DNA of 64,000 bases from Geomonas subterranea (GTDB lineage Bacteria; Desulfobacterota; Desulfuromonadia; Geobacterales; Geobacteraceae). Positions 1 through 9,980 of this stretch are shown here, piece after piece. Each line of letters opens with the position of its first letter. The stretch's first letter is position 1. The notes beneath the pieces were generated by a model. That model was not told where the DNA came from and made no database searches. It was given only the letters and a program-made list of their open reading frames with translations. The stretch is from the NCBI RefSeq assembly GCF_019063845.1, contig NZ_CP077683.1:682001-746000 (forward strand). Direction: 5' to 3'. The position numbers were made by a program, and so were the translations under genes.

Positions 1-944
1 AGGCGAAGATCGCCCTCTTCTGCAACGTCGAGGAGAAAGCGGTCATCACCTCCCGCGACGCCGAGCACATCTACGCGGTGCCGCTGGCCTTGAACCTGGA
101 AGGGCTTGACGACCAGGTGGTCGAGAAGCTCAACATCTGGACCAAGGCGCCGGATCTCTCCCACTGGCAGCAGGTGGTCTCCAAGCTGACCAACCCGGGG
201 TGCGGCGAGGTCCGCATCGCCGTGGTCGGCAAGTACGTCGACCTCAAGGAATCCTACAAGTCCCTCTCCGAGGCGCTCACCCACGGCGGCATCGCCAACG
301 ACTGCCGCGTGAACCTCGTTTACCTCGACTCCGAGAAGATCGAGGAGGAGGGGACCGACAAGTACCTCGCGGACGTGGATGGCATCCTTGTCCCCGGCGG
401 TTTCGGCGAGCGCGGCACCGAGGGGAAGATCAAGGCGATCGAATACGCCCGCGTCAACAAGGTCCCCTTCTTCGGCATCTGTCTCGGGATGCAGATGGCG
501 GCCGTCGAGTTCGGGCGCAACGTCTGCCAGCTCCCGGAGGCGTTTTCCAGCGAGTTCAAGCCGGCCTGCAAGAGCCCGGTGATCCATCTCATGGAAGAGC
601 AGAAGGGTGTCGACAAGAAGGGGGGCACCATGCGTCTGGGCGCGTATCCCTGTTCCCTCACCAAGGGGACCTTCGCCCAGAAGGCCTACGGCGCGACCGA
701 GATCTCCGAGCGTCATCGTCACCGCTACGAGTTCAACAACGCCTTCAGGGCCGCGCTTGAAGAGAAGGGGATGATCATCTCCGGCGTGTACAAGGAAGGG
801 AACCTGGTGGAGATCATCGAGCTCCCCGATCACCCGTGGTTCCTGGGGTGCCAGTTCCATCCCGAGTTCAAATCGAAGCCGCTCAACCCGCACCCGCTGT
901 TCAAGGCCTTCATCGGCGCCACCAAAGCGCGGAAAGGCAATTAG
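1..944 (+). CDS. pyrG: CTP synthase, 3' part (5' end outside window)
   Basis: CTP synthase makes CTP from UTP, ATP and glutamine in the cytoplasm. The frame is open from base 3, so the gene starts upstream of the window and about 313 residues are visible. They cover the end of the synthetase domain ([12 protein letters not shown] region) and the whole class I glutamine amidotransferase domain. The domain shows the oxyanion segment PGGFGERG, the nucleophile Cys in GICLGMQ (codon at 480) and the His-Glu pair in GCQFHPEF near the C terminus. The stop is followed at once by an intergenic repeat. Placement before kdsA is the usual order in Geobacter relatives. Confidence 0.97.
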   Translation, partial: AKIALFCNVEEKAVITSRDAEHIYAVPLALNLEGLDDQVVEKLNIWTKAPDLSHWQQVVSKLTNPGCGEVRIAVVGKYVDLKESYKSLSEALTHGGIANDCRVNLVYLDSEKIEEEGTDKYLADVDGILVPGGFGERGTEGKIKAIEYARVNKVPFFGICLGMQMAAVEFGRNVCQLPEAFSSEFKPACKSPVIHLMEEQKGVDKKGGTMRLGAYPCSLTKGTFAQKAYGATEISERHRHRYEFNNAFRAALEEKGMIISGVYKEGNLVEIIELPDHPWFLGCQFHPEFKSKPLNPHPLFKAFIGATKARKGN

Positions 945-1171
945 AACAGGGATAAAGGGGATAAAAAGGATAACTGCGAGAAGCGGTTGTAACGCAAAGC
1001 CGCAAAGACGCAAAGACGCAAAGAACACAGGATCAAACAGACTGAGTTTTGGTTTAACCCAAAATCTTTATAAGGTTTTATCCCGTTTATCCCTTTTATC
1101 CCTGTTAAACGGTTTGCTTTGCTTTACTTTGCGTCTTTGCGGCTTGAGTGAGCGAAGCGAACGGGCGTGAG
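945..1171. repeat. Interleaved intergenic repeat, copy 1 (a-b-a'-b')
   Basis: Four arms are visible. Arm a is GGGATAA-type at 945-973, arm b is CGCAAAG-type at 992-1023, a' at 1077-1108 is the inverse of a, and b' at 1127-1171 is the inverse of b. The b' arm carries a tail with GAGCGAAGCGAAC. The two inverted repeats overlap instead of nesting. This is the most complete copy in the window. Confidence 0.85.
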
Positions 1172-1190
1172 ATGATTTAAAGGAGAAACA

Positions 1191-2015
1191 ATGATCCGTG
1201 AGATCTCAGTAGGTAATGTCAAGATAGGCGGCAACAGGCCGCTCGTGCTGGTCGCGGGGCCGTGCGTGATAGAAAACGAAACGGCGACGCTGCGCCACGC
1301 GGAGCGCCTGATGAGCATCTGCAACGGTGTCGGCATCCCGCTCATTTTCAAGGCCTCCTACGACAAGGCGAACCGTACCTCGGTCACCGCCTTCCGCGGT
1401 CCCGGCATGGAAGAGGGGCTGAGGATCCTGGCCAAGGTGAAGGAATCGCTGGGCGTTCCGGTCCTCTCGGACATCCACTCCATCGAGCAGGTGGAGCCCG
1501 CCGCCGACGTGCTGGACGTGCTGCAGATCCCGGCATTCCTTTGCCGCCAGACCGACCTCCTGGTCGCCGCCGCGAAGACCGGCAAGGTCATCAACGTGAA
1601 GAAGGGGCAGTTCCTGGCGCCGTGGGACATGAAGAACGTGGTCGGCAAGATCCGCGCCTGCGAGAACGAGAACATCATCCTCACCGAGCGGGGCGCGAGC
1701 TTCGGTTACAACAACCTCGTGGTGGACATGCGCAGCTTCCCCATCATGCGTTCCACCGGCTACCCCGTCATCTTCGACGCGACCCACAGCGTGCAGCTTC
1801 CGGGAGGCGAGGGGACCTCGTCGGGTGGCCAGCGCGAGTACGTGGAGTTCCTCTCCCGTGCGGCCGTCGCCGCCGGGGTGGACGGCGTCTTCATGGAAGT
1901 GCACGAGGCGCCCGAGCAGGCGCTGTGCGACGGACCGAACTCGGTGCGTCTGGACGACCTGCCGGCACTTTTGAACAAACTGAAGGCCATCGACGCCATC
2001 GTGAAACAGGCATAA
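1191..2015 (+). CDS. kdsA: 3-deoxy-8-phosphooctulonate (Kdo-8-P) synthase
   Basis: KdsA condenses phosphoenolpyruvate with D-arabinose 5-phosphate to give Kdo 8-phosphate, the second step of Kdo synthesis for lipopolysaccharide. At 274 residues it has the normal length. Typical motifs are VAGPCVIE near residue 22, [10 protein letters not shown] near 55, [14 protein letters not shown] near 108, [13 protein letters not shown] near 137 and [17 protein letters not shown] near 165. The ATG at 1191 follows AAGGAG at good spacing. The next two genes supply the preceding and following Kdo steps, so kdsA, kdsD and kdsC form one pathway block, although repeats separate them. Confidence 0.97.
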   Translation: MIREISVGNVKIGGNRPLVLVAGPCVIENETATLRHAERLMSICNGVGIPLIFKASYDKANRTSVTAFRGPGMEEGLRILAKVKESLGVPVLSDIHSIEQVEPAADVLDVLQIPAFLCRQTDLLVAAAKTGKVINVKKGQFLAPWDMKNVVGKIRACENENIILTERGASFGYNNLVVDMRSFPIMRSTGYPVIFDATHSVQLPGGEGTSSGGQREYVEFLSRAAVAAGVDGVFMEVHEAPEQALCDGPNSVRLDDLPALLNKLKAIDAIVKQA

Positions 2016-2024
2016 AAAAGCAAC

Positions 2025-2152
2025 TCACGCAAAGCCGCAAAGACGCAAAGCAGAGAAGAAGGTTTTATTTCCTTTCATCCATGTTGGTTTGCTCTTGGTT
2101 TTGCTTTACTTTGCGTCTTTGCGGCTTGAGTGAGCGAAGCGAACGGGCGTGA
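2025..2152. repeat. Interleaved intergenic repeat, copy 2 (b, decayed a', b')
   Basis: Arm b is at 2025-2050 and begins TCACGCAAAG. Arm b' at 2108-2152 is its inverse with the GAGCGAAGCGAAC tail. Between them, around 2062-2085, lies a worn GGGATAA-type arm (ttttatttcctttcatcc). The element fills the whole kdsA-kdsD gap and ends just before the kdsD ribosome-binding site. Confidence 0.8.
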
Positions 2153-2171
2153 CCGTTTTAAGGAGTGGATT

Positions 2172-3137
2172 TTGATTTTAGAAGAAGCGAAGCGGGTGAT
2201 CAGGGTCGAGGCGGAGGCGCTTTTAAACCTGGAATCCTCCATCGACCGGACCTTTGAGAAGGCCGTGGAGATGATACTCAACACCACCGGCCGGGTCGTC
2301 GTCACCGGCATGGGCAAATCCGGCCTGATCGGGCAGAAGATCGCCTCCACCATGGCCTCCACCGGCACCCCCGCCTTCTTCCTCCACCCGGCGGAAGGGA
2401 TCCACGGCGACCTCGGCATGATCATGAAGGGTGACGTCGTCATCGCCATCTCCAACTCCGGCGAGACCGACGAGGTGGTGCGCATCCTCCCGATCATCAA
2501 GCGTCTCGGCGCCACCCTCATCGCCATGGCCGGCAACCCCAACTCCACCCTGGCCAAAAGCGGCGACATCTTCCTCGACATCTCCGTCAAGGAGGAGGCC
2601 TGCCCGCTCGGGCTCGCCCCGACCGCATCCACCACCGTCACCCTGGCCATGGGCGATGCCATCGCGGTCGCGCTCCTGGTGAGCCGCGGCTTCAAGGCCG
2701 AGGACTTCGCCATGTTCCACCCCGGCGGCGCCCTGGGACGCAGGCTCCTCCTGAAGGTCGAGGACATCATGCACTCAGGTGACGGGCTCCCGCTGGTCAC
2801 TTCCGACACCCTCATGCGCGAGGCGCTCTTCACCATCACCTCCAAGGGCCTCGGCATCACCGGCGTCACCGCGGCGGATGGCGCCCTTGAAGGGGTCATC
2901 ACCGACGGCGACCTGCGCCGCGCCCTGGGACAGGGACTCGACATCATCAACCTTCCGGCATCGGCGCTGATGAAGAAAGGGCCCAAGCGCATCCGTCGTG
3001 ACGAGCTTGCGGCGCGCGCCCTGCAGCAGATGGAGCAGTACTCCATCACCTCGCTCTTCGTCTTCGCCGACGACTCCGCCACCGCCCCCGTAGGCATCGT
3101 GCACCTGCACGACCTGTTGAAGGCAGGCATAGCCTAG
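2172..3137 (+). CDS. kdsD: Arabinose-5-phosphate isomerase (KpsF/GutQ family)
   Basis: KdsD converts ribulose 5-phosphate to arabinose 5-phosphate, the first step toward Kdo. The 321-residue protein has an N-terminal SIS sugar-isomerase domain (VTGMGKSGLIGQKIASTM; ISNSGETDEVV) and two C-terminal CBS domains from about residue 205 (IMHSGDGLP..., LMKKGPKRI...). I chose TTG 2172 because TAAGGAG lies 7-8 bases upstream and the family begins about here. An in-frame GTG at 2130 lies inside the intergenic repeat and would add 14 repeat-encoded residues. Confidence 0.93.
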   Translation: MILEEAKRVIRVEAEALLNLESSIDRTFEKAVEMILNTTGRVVVTGMGKSGLIGQKIASTMASTGTPAFFLHPAEGIHGDLGMIMKGDVVIAISNSGETDEVVRILPIIKRLGATLIAMAGNPNSTLAKSGDIFLDISVKEEACPLGLAPTASTTVTLAMGDAIAVALLVSRGFKAEDFAMFHPGGALGRRLLLKVEDIMHSGDGLPLVTSDTLMREALFTITSKGLGITGVTAADGALEGVITDGDLRRALGQGLDIINLPASALMKKGPKRIRRDELAARALQQMEQYSITSLFVFADDSATAPVGIVHLHDLLKAGIA

Positions 3138-3144
3138 CAGCGTG

Positions 3145-3299
3145 TCACGCAAAGCCGCAAAGTCGCAAAGAAACCCCCGGAGACTCTCAACCGGGATGAA
3201 GGGGACAGGTTTTTGCCGGACTTTGCGTCTTAGCGTCTTTGCGTGAGCAGGTTTTTTGTTTTGTGCAGTTCTTAGCGTCTTTGCGGCTTTGCATGAGCG
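3145..3299. repeat. Interleaved intergenic repeat, copy 3 (b-a-b'-b'')
   Basis: Arm b is at 3145-3170 (starts TCACGCAAAG). A short GGGATGAAGGGGA arm follows near 3190-3208. Two inverse arms lie at 3220-3248 (ends GCGTGAG) and 3271-3299 (ends GCATGAG). The duplicated b' arm sets this copy apart. Confidence 0.78.
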
Positions 3300-3320
3300 T
3301 TAGGTTTAAGTGAGGTTTTC

Positions 3321-3836
3321 ATGGAAGAAAGGCTGAAAAAGATCAAGCTCCTGATACTCGATGTCGACGGTGTCCTCACCGACGGACGTATCATATTCGA
3401 CTCCAACGGCGTGGAGAGCAAGTTCTTCAACGTGAAGGACGGCCACGGCATCAAGATGCTGCAGCGCTCCGGTATCGAGGTCGGGATCATCTCCGGACGC
3501 GAGTCGCAGGTGGTCTACAACCGGGCCGTGGAACTGGGCATCGGCCAGGTCTACCAGAAATCCCTGGACAAGCTGGTCCCTTACCGCCAGATGCTGGAGG
3601 CCACCGGCCTCACCGACGAACAGGTCGCCTTCATGGGCGACGATGTGATCGACATACCGCTTCTGAAACGGGTAGGTTTCGCCGCGGCGCCCGCCGATGC
3701 GGTCCAGGAGGTGCTTCCCTTCGCCCAATTCGTCGCCAGGAACCGGGGCGGGTGGGGCGCGGTGCGCGAACTCTGCGACCTGATCCTGAAGGCCCAGGGA
3801 ACCTGGGAGAGCGTCACTTCCAGGTATTACGTCTGA
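3321..3836 (+). CDS. kdsC: Kdo-8-phosphate phosphatase (HAD family)
   Basis: KdsC removes phosphate from Kdo 8-phosphate to release Kdo. At 171 residues it is a compact HAD phosphatase without a cap domain, as is normal for KdsC. Motif I is LLILDVDGVLTDG near residue 11, with the nucleophile Asp and the acid/base Asp two residues on. Motif II is IISGR near 55, and motif IV is FMGDDVIDIPLL near 103. In many Gram-negative bacteria lptC, lptA and lptB follow kdsC. Here a terminator and a polysaccharide operon follow. Confidence 0.95.
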   Translation: MEERLKKIKLLILDVDGVLTDGRIIFDSNGVESKFFNVKDGHGIKMLQRSGIEVGIISGRESQVVYNRAVELGIGQVYQKSLDKLVPYRQMLEATGLTDEQVAFMGDDVIDIPLLKRVGFAAAPADAVQEVLPFAQFVARNRGGWGAVRELCDLILKAQGTWESVTSRYYV

Positions 3837-3921
3837 GGTCGCGCAAGGCTACCGACAACAACTGACAGTGCTGGGCCCAATGCCCCAGATGCGGCTGTCA
3901 TAGAAATACTCATTACAGGAT

Positions 3922-3958
3922 GGGGATGTCGAAGGTTCTGACATCCCCTTTCCTTTTT
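3922..3958 (+). terminator. Rho-independent terminator after kdsC
   Basis: GGGGATGTC at 3922-3930 pairs perfectly with GACATCCCC at 3940-3948 around a 9-base loop. A pyrimidine tract rich in T (tttcctttttcc) follows. It should separate the Kdo genes from the operon downstream. Confidence 0.85.
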
Positions 3959-4015
3959 CCCGTCACCCCTCTCCTTATTCAGTCAAAACCCACGTCCAAA
4001 AATATTTTCCCGCCG

Positions 4016-4044
4016 CTGTTTCTTTCTGAGATTTTTCTGATACA
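4016..4044 (+). promoter_or_regulatory. Candidate extended -10 promoter for the polysaccharide operon
   Basis: TGATACAAT at 4036-4044 is a good extended -10 (TG, one base, TACAAT). The -35 position is poor. An AAATATTTT tract at 4000-4008 resembles an UP element. Transcription from about 4051 would leave a leader of about 95 bases before the ATG at 4147. A similar arrangement recurs at 5534-5580. Confidence 0.45.
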
Positions 4045-4146
4045 ATGCTCGCTGCCGTTAGCTGGCACAAATAAAAAGCAAGAAGCAGCCCTCCACTTTG
4101 TAGTAGTTGCGCTGTCTGAAATATAATGTCGAGGAGAGTGTGTGCA

Positions 4147-5436
<1,290 letters not shown>

Positions 5437-5976
5437 TCAGGTTTATGGTGTCAATAATTCAGACTGCGCTCGGTTTCTTGACACGGTTCTTTGCTACCTG
5501 GCGCCCCTTTCACTGTCATAGAACACCGCTAGTAAATATTTTTTACTCATAGTTTGCGCCCACATTTTTTCTGATAGACTTTTCATCGGTCACTAAGTCA
5601 TTGAGAAAGAGAAGTAAAGGGTGCATACCACTGGGCGGCCGGTCACGCAGCGGCAATTTATTTGAGTCATTCCATATGAAAAAGGGCACGAAAACTGCTC
5701 CTGCGGGAGGTGTCAAAAGTGCCGCCACATGGTGCCTTAGAACGCTTCAGCACCAGCTCTTTTGCATTTACAACGCTTCGCATAAGTGGTATAGACTAGA
5801 GCCTGATCATTAGTAATGACTTTTTTTGCTGGGTGCAGTTGTGATCGGCTCTGCCCGTGTCAGTAACGGGCAGTCAACGGTAGTGTCACAAAGGAAGACC
5901 CCCCGTTTTGTGAGTTACTGTATGATCCCCTACTGCTGTTCCCGCCTTCCTTGTAATCTCAGAGGTACAACCAAGC
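5437..5976 (+). other. 540-base intergenic leader before the export gene
   Basis: No credible gene lies here. It contains a possible extended -10 promoter (5572-5580) preceded by AAATATTTT (5534-5542), a T tract at 5820-5827 after a weak palindrome, and a perfect 8-bp hairpin at 5851-5873. The length suggests that expression of the export genes is controlled separately from the dehydrogenase gene. Confidence 0.55.
5851..5873 (+). promoter_or_regulatory. Perfect 8-bp inverted repeat in the leader
   Basis: CTGCCCGT at 5851-5858 pairs with ACGGGCAG at 5866-5873 around a 7-base loop (gtcagta). No T tract follows, so it is not a simple terminator. It could be an operator or an RNA leader hairpin about 100 bases before the ATG at 5977. 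Confidence 0.4.
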
Positions 5977-6579
5977 ATGAAGAGAATCCTGTTTCTTGTC
6001 GTAACGCTTACACTCCTGTCGATTGCTTCAGCCTTTTCCGCCTCCCTGTCCGGGGATTCATCCTCATACACGCCCCTAAGCGCCGCCAAAGAGGATAGTT
6101 CCTCCGAAATCTCTTCAGATTATTTCAGCGCCCCTGAAGACGCCGATGCCGATGATTACGCCGCCCGTGACCGTGGCGACAACAAATCGGGCTACAGGCG
6201 CACTCCCGCGGCCCGGGATGCCGAACCGGATGAAGAAGCGGCAGAAGCCGGTCCCTCCAATCTGAACCAGGAGCAGTCCGAGGACCTCAGGGAGGCAGCG
6301 GGCAGGGATGACCAGCTCTCCGATGCCGCAACAGTCAAGGAAGAGAAGCAAAGCGGGGACGGCGTGTCGCGCAAGGAGCGCCAGGTCACGCGCGACGACA
6401 AAGATAAGAAGGATAAGAAGGACAAGAAAGGTAAGAAGGAAAAGAAGAGAACGGTCAAGGCAACTGGTAAAAAGGCGGTTCAGCCGCCGGCGGAACCCTC
6501 GGCGCTGGAAAAGGCCATGGGGGAGAACCCCTCACCGTCGACAAGACCAGACCGCAGCCTTACGGCTGGGATGAACTGA
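5977..6579 (+). CDS. N-terminal part of SLBB polysaccharide export protein (split by frameshift)
   Basis: This 200-residue frame begins with a clear signal peptide (MKRILFLVVTLTLLSIASAFSA). A low-complexity acidic stretch follows, then a lysine-rich segment with repeated DKKDKK units near residues 140-160. It stops at 6579. The next frame, shifted by -1, is open across the overlap and continues as an SLBB export protein with no ribosome-binding site of its own. The two pieces are therefore probably one gene, interrupted near the G5 run at 6519-6523. Whether this is a true mutation, a programmed shift or a sequence error cannot be decided here. Confidence 0.7.
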   Translation: MKRILFLVVTLTLLSIASAFSASLSGDSSSYTPLSAAKEDSSSEISSDYFSAPEDADADDYAARDRGDNKSGYRRTPAARDAEPDEEAAEAGPSNLNQEQSEDLREAAGRDDQLSDAATVKEEKQSGDGVSRKERQVTRDDKDKKDKKDKKGKKEKKRTVKATGKKAVQPPAEPSALEKAMGENPSPSTRPDRSLTAGMN

Positions 6580-6644
6580 CCCAGTTCGGCTACAACTTCT
6601 TCAAACGCGGCAAGGACACTTTCGCGGCTCAGACCGACGTCCCG

Positions 6645-8735
6645 GTGGGGTCGGACTACCTCGTCGGCCCGGGAGACCGCCTCATAGTCACTCTCTGGGG
6701 CAGCATCAACGGTACTTACAAGCTCGAAGTTAACCGCAATGGGGACATCGTGCTGCCGAAAGTCGGTGCTATCAAGGTTGCCGGGGTAAGTTTCGGTGAA
6801 CTCCCAGCGCTGTTGAGGGGGAGCGTTGCGCGGATCTACAAGGACTTTCAGCTCAACGTGAACCTGGACAAGCTGAGGCTGATCAAGGTGTACGTGGTAG
6901 GTGAGGTCGCATCCCCCGGCGACTACAACGTGAGTTCGCTTTCCACCGTGATTAGCGCCCTTTCCGCAGCGAAAGGGCCAACGAAGAACGGTAGCCTGCG
7001 CAACATCCAGATCAACCGTAACGGCAAGGTGGTTGAGACGGTGGATCTTTACGATTTCTTCCTCAAAGGGGACAAGGGGAAGGACATCCGTCTGCAGCCG
7101 GGCGACACCATCCTGGTCCCGGTCATCGGCCGCGTCGCCGGCATCGTCGGCAACGTCCGGCGTCCCGGTATCTATGAGCTGAAGGGGGAAAGTTCTCTGA
7201 AGGAGCTCTTCGCCCTCGGCGGCGGCATCAATCCTACCGGGTACCTGCAGAGGGTGCAGTTGTACCGCGTCGAGGCGCACGACAAGAAGGTCGTCAAGGA
7301 CTTCAACCTGGATCTGAGCGCCCCTGCCGCTGAGCAACAGACCTCCGGCGTTAAGATGCAGGACATGGACCTGGTCAATGTCCTCCCCATAGACAGCGTG
7401 CTGCGCGGCTACGTCAGGCTGGAGGGGCACGTGTTGCGACCCGGTGATTACGCTCTGAAGCCGGGCATGAAGGTGAGTTCGCTGTTGCAGGGCGATAACC
7501 TCCTGCCCCAGTACCATGCCGGAGCTGCGCAGATCATCCGTCTCTACCCGCCCGATATGCACCCCGAGATCGTATATTTTGACGTAGCCGGAGCTTTGAA
7601 GGGAGACCCCGCCCAGGACGTGGAGCTCAAGGAGTTCGACCGGGTAAAGGTCTTCTCGCGGGAGCAGATGGAAGAGGTGCCGGTTGTCAAGGTTGGCGGC
7701 GAGGTGCAAAGTCCAGGGGTGGTCCGCTATCTGGAGAATATGACCGTGCGCGACCTGCTCATGCAGGTGGGTAACGTGAAACTCTCTGCCTATCTCGGTA
7801 GCGCCGAAATCACAAGGATCAAGCGCGATGGTGGCTCGGTCACCTCGTACTCCATTCCGGTGAACCTTGAGCAGGCCCTCAAAGGCGGCGCGGAAAACAT
7901 CAAACTGGAGCCGTTCGACGAACTGACCGTGCGCCGCATCCCGAACTGGGCCGAAGCCACCGAGCGTTATGTCACCCTCAAAGGCGAGTTCATGTTCCCG
8001 GGCACCTATCCCATCTACAAGGGGGAGCGGCTCAGTTCCGTCATTGCCCGCGCCGGGGGCTTCACCGATCTCGCTTACCTAAAAGGAGCGCGTTTCACTC
8101 GGGAGAATGTCCGGAAGCTGCAGCAGCAGCGCATGGACGAGGCCCTCGACAAGGCGCAGGACCAGATCATCAAGTTGCAGAGCAACGTCTCTCAGACGGC
8201 TGCCTCTGCCGAAGAAGTGGCGAGTTCAAAGGCGACACTCGACAACCTGATGCGCAGTGTTGAGATGCTTAAGGCCAAGAAGGCTGAGGGGCGGGTTCTG
8301 ATGGAGATAACGTCGCTAAGCGATTTTAAGGGGAGTCTCTACGACTTAGAGCTGCAGGGAGGCGACCAACTCACCGTCCCTAGCGATCCCGGCGGTATCA
8401 ACGTGATCGGCGACGTCTACAACCAGAGCACCGTCGTAACTCAGCGTGACCGTGACGTCGAGTGGTATCTACAACAGGTGGGTGGGCCAACCGGCGATGC
8501 GGACAGGGATAGCATCTACGTTGTCAAGGTCGACGGCTCCGTCATCAGCCAGGCCAACTCTTCAAGGTTTATGTTCTACAACTCCTTTTGGGGGAAAACG
8601 CTGGATTCCGGTGACACTGTAATCGTGCCGCGCCAGTATGAGAAAACGGCATGGCTCAGAAACATCAAGGATATTGTTCAGATCATCGGCAACATAGCCA
8701 TGACAGCCGGTGTTGTCATTGCTGCAGGAAAGTAA
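6645..8735 (+). CDS. SLBB-domain polysaccharide export protein, main part
   Basis: This is a Wza-related periplasmic or outer-membrane export protein, made of a polysaccharide export domain and several SLBB repeats. The first motif, GPGDRLIVTLWG near residue 8, is the standard start of the export domain. SLBB-like units recur (VVGEVASPGDY, IVGNVRRPGIY, LEGHVLRPGDY, VGGEVQSPGVV, LKGEFMFPGTY). A coiled-coil-like insert lies near residues 485-550, and a C-terminal hydrophobic helix ends the protein. The nominal GTG at 6645 has no Shine-Dalgarno sequence and the frame is open further upstream. I therefore read it as the continuation of the frame at 5977. A Wzz-type gene follows. Confidence 0.85.
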   Translation: MGSDYLVGPGDRLIVTLWGSINGTYKLEVNRNGDIVLPKVGAIKVAGVSFGELPALLRGSVARIYKDFQLNVNLDKLRLIKVYVVGEVASPGDYNVSSLSTVISALSAAKGPTKNGSLRNIQINRNGKVVETVDLYDFFLKGDKGKDIRLQPGDTILVPVIGRVAGIVGNVRRPGIYELKGESSLKELFALGGGINPTGYLQRVQLYRVEAHDKKVVKDFNLDLSAPAAEQQTSGVKMQDMDLVNVLPIDSVLRGYVRLEGHVLRPGDYALKPGMKVSSLLQGDNLLPQYHAGAAQIIRLYPPDMHPEIVYFDVAGALKGDPAQDVELKEFDRVKVFSREQMEEVPVVKVGGEVQSPGVVRYLENMTVRDLLMQVGNVKLSAYLGSAEITRIKRDGGSVTSYSIPVNLEQALKGGAENIKLEPFDELTVRRIPNWAEATERYVTLKGEFMFPGTYPIYKGERLSSVIARAGGFTDLAYLKGARFTRENVRKLQQQRMDEALDKAQDQIIKLQSNVSQTAASAEEVASSKATLDNLMRSVEMLKAKKAEGRVLMEITSLSDFKGSLYDLELQGGDQLTVPSDPGGINVIGDVYNQSTVVTQRDRDVEWYLQQVGGPTGDADRDSIYVVKVDGSVISQANSSRFMFYNSFWGKTLDSGDTVIVPRQYEKTAWLRNIKDIVQIIGNIAMTAGVVIAAGK

Positions 8736-8779
8736 TGAGATTTTTATAGAGAACCCAACACAGAGGCGATGATATAAAG

Positions 8780-9958
8780 ATGACAGAAAACATGGTCGGT
8801 GAGCATGAAGGAGAATCTGGAATTCTTGAAATTCTTCATGTTCTAGCAAAACGTAAGAAGCTCATTATCAAAATTTGCGTGTTGGCTGTTGCTACCACCG
8901 TCTGCTATAGCCTCACCCTGCCCAACATCTATTCCGCAACAGCTCGAGTCCTTCCTCCTCAAAAGGAGGGTGGCGGGGGGTTGTCGGCACTGCTGGGGCA
9001 GGCGGGAACGCTCGCAGGGCTTGCGGCGGGAAGCCTCGGGGGAGGGAGTGACCTCTACCTCGGCATCTTGAGGAGCCGCTCTGTATCTGACGCCGTGGTT
9101 GCCAAGCTAGACCTCACGCACGTATATGCAGTTTCCAGTGCGGACGCGGCTCGGACCCGACTCGCTGGTGCAGTTAAGATGTCAGCAGGCAAGGACGGCA
9201 TCATCGTAATCACCGCCGATGACAGTGATCCAAGGCTGTCGGCGCGATTGGCCAACGCTTTCGTGGAGGAGTTGGGGCGGGCAACTGTGCGGTTAAACCT
9301 TACGAAGGCAAGTACAGAGCGGATTTTCCTGGAAAAGCGTCTCGAACTTGTGAAGGGCGACCTGAAACGGGCTGAGGATGAACTGAAAAATTTCGCGCAG
9401 TCGAACAAGATTGTGCAGGTCGAAGCACAGAGCAAGGCCTCCATAGAGGGAATCGCTAAGCTTAAGGGCGAACTTGCTTCCAAGGAGGTTCAGCTCTCAG
9501 TGCTTCTTACGAAGCAGACTGAGCAGAGCCCTGAGGTGAAGGGACTTAAAAGAGGAATCCAGCAACTCCGCGCGGAGATTGCCCGTGGTGCCGGGGATGA
9601 CGGGGGGGGAGAAGGCATCCCGAACGTTGGAAACATGCCGGGTGTCGGCCTCGAATATTCGAGGAAGCTGCGCGCGGTTAAGGTCCAGGAGGGTATGTTT
9701 GAACAACTGACCAAGCAGTACGAGATGGCTAAGCTAAGTGAGGCCAAAGACTCGTCCTCCCTGCAGATCCTCGACGAGGCGGTGGTCCCGCTGAAAAAGA
9801 GCAGTCCAAAGAGGTCCCAGATGGTCATCCTTGCCGGCTTTTTCTCGTTCGTTTTCGCAACCGGACTTGCCTTCGCCATCGAATACTACGAAAAGCTCCC
9901 GGACCGGGAACGAGAGAAGATCCGAAGGATCCGAAACCTCACCATGGCCTGGAAATAA
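8780..9958 (+). CDS. Wzz-type chain-length determinant protein
   Basis: This is an inner-membrane polysaccharide co-polymerase that sets glycan chain length and couples polymerisation to export. The 392-residue protein has a first transmembrane helix near residues 30-50, a periplasmic part with coiled-coil helices (about 170-290), and a second helix near 355-375 preceded by a proline/lysine-rich segment ([11 protein letters not shown]). A glycine-rich patch (about 70-95) is unusual. There is no C-terminal tyrosine kinase domain, so it resembles Wzz rather than Wzc. It follows the SLBB export gene by 44 bases. Confidence 0.87.
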   Translation: MTENMVGEHEGESGILEILHVLAKRKKLIIKICVLAVATTVCYSLTLPNIYSATARVLPPQKEGGGGLSALLGQAGTLAGLAAGSLGGGSDLYLGILRSRSVSDAVVAKLDLTHVYAVSSADAARTRLAGAVKMSAGKDGIIVITADDSDPRLSARLANAFVEELGRATVRLNLTKASTERIFLEKRLELVKGDLKRAEDELKNFAQSNKIVQVEAQSKASIEGIAKLKGELASKEVQLSVLLTKQTEQSPEVKGLKRGIQQLRAEIARGAGDDGGGEGIPNVGNMPGVGLEYSRKLRAVKVQEGMFEQLTKQYEMAKLSEAKDSSSLQILDEAVVPLKKSSPKRSQMVILAGFFSFVFATGLAFAIEYYEKLPDREREKIRRIRNLTMAWK

Positions 9959-9980
9959 ATTAATCTATGAGGCAGCATTC

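Larger units (their letters stand above)
3837..4146 (+). other. Intergenic region between kdsC and the polysaccharide operon
   Basis: This 310-base gap holds the kdsC terminator (3922-3958) and a probable extended -10 promoter (4036-4044). Between them is an A/T-rich tract with AAATATTTT at 4000-4008. I see no coding sequence in it. Confidence 0.6.

Noticed and set aside
2130..2171. GTG 2130 as the kdsD start
   Set aside because: The 14 extra residues come from the repeat arm, and the TTG at 2172 has a strong ribosome-binding site and the family length.
4122..4127. Perfect TATAAT as promoter for the dehydrogenase gene
   Set aside because: Transcription would begin near 4134, inside the GAGGAG ribosome-binding site (4131-4136), leaving no functional leader. 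The upstream extended -10 at 4036-4044 fits better.
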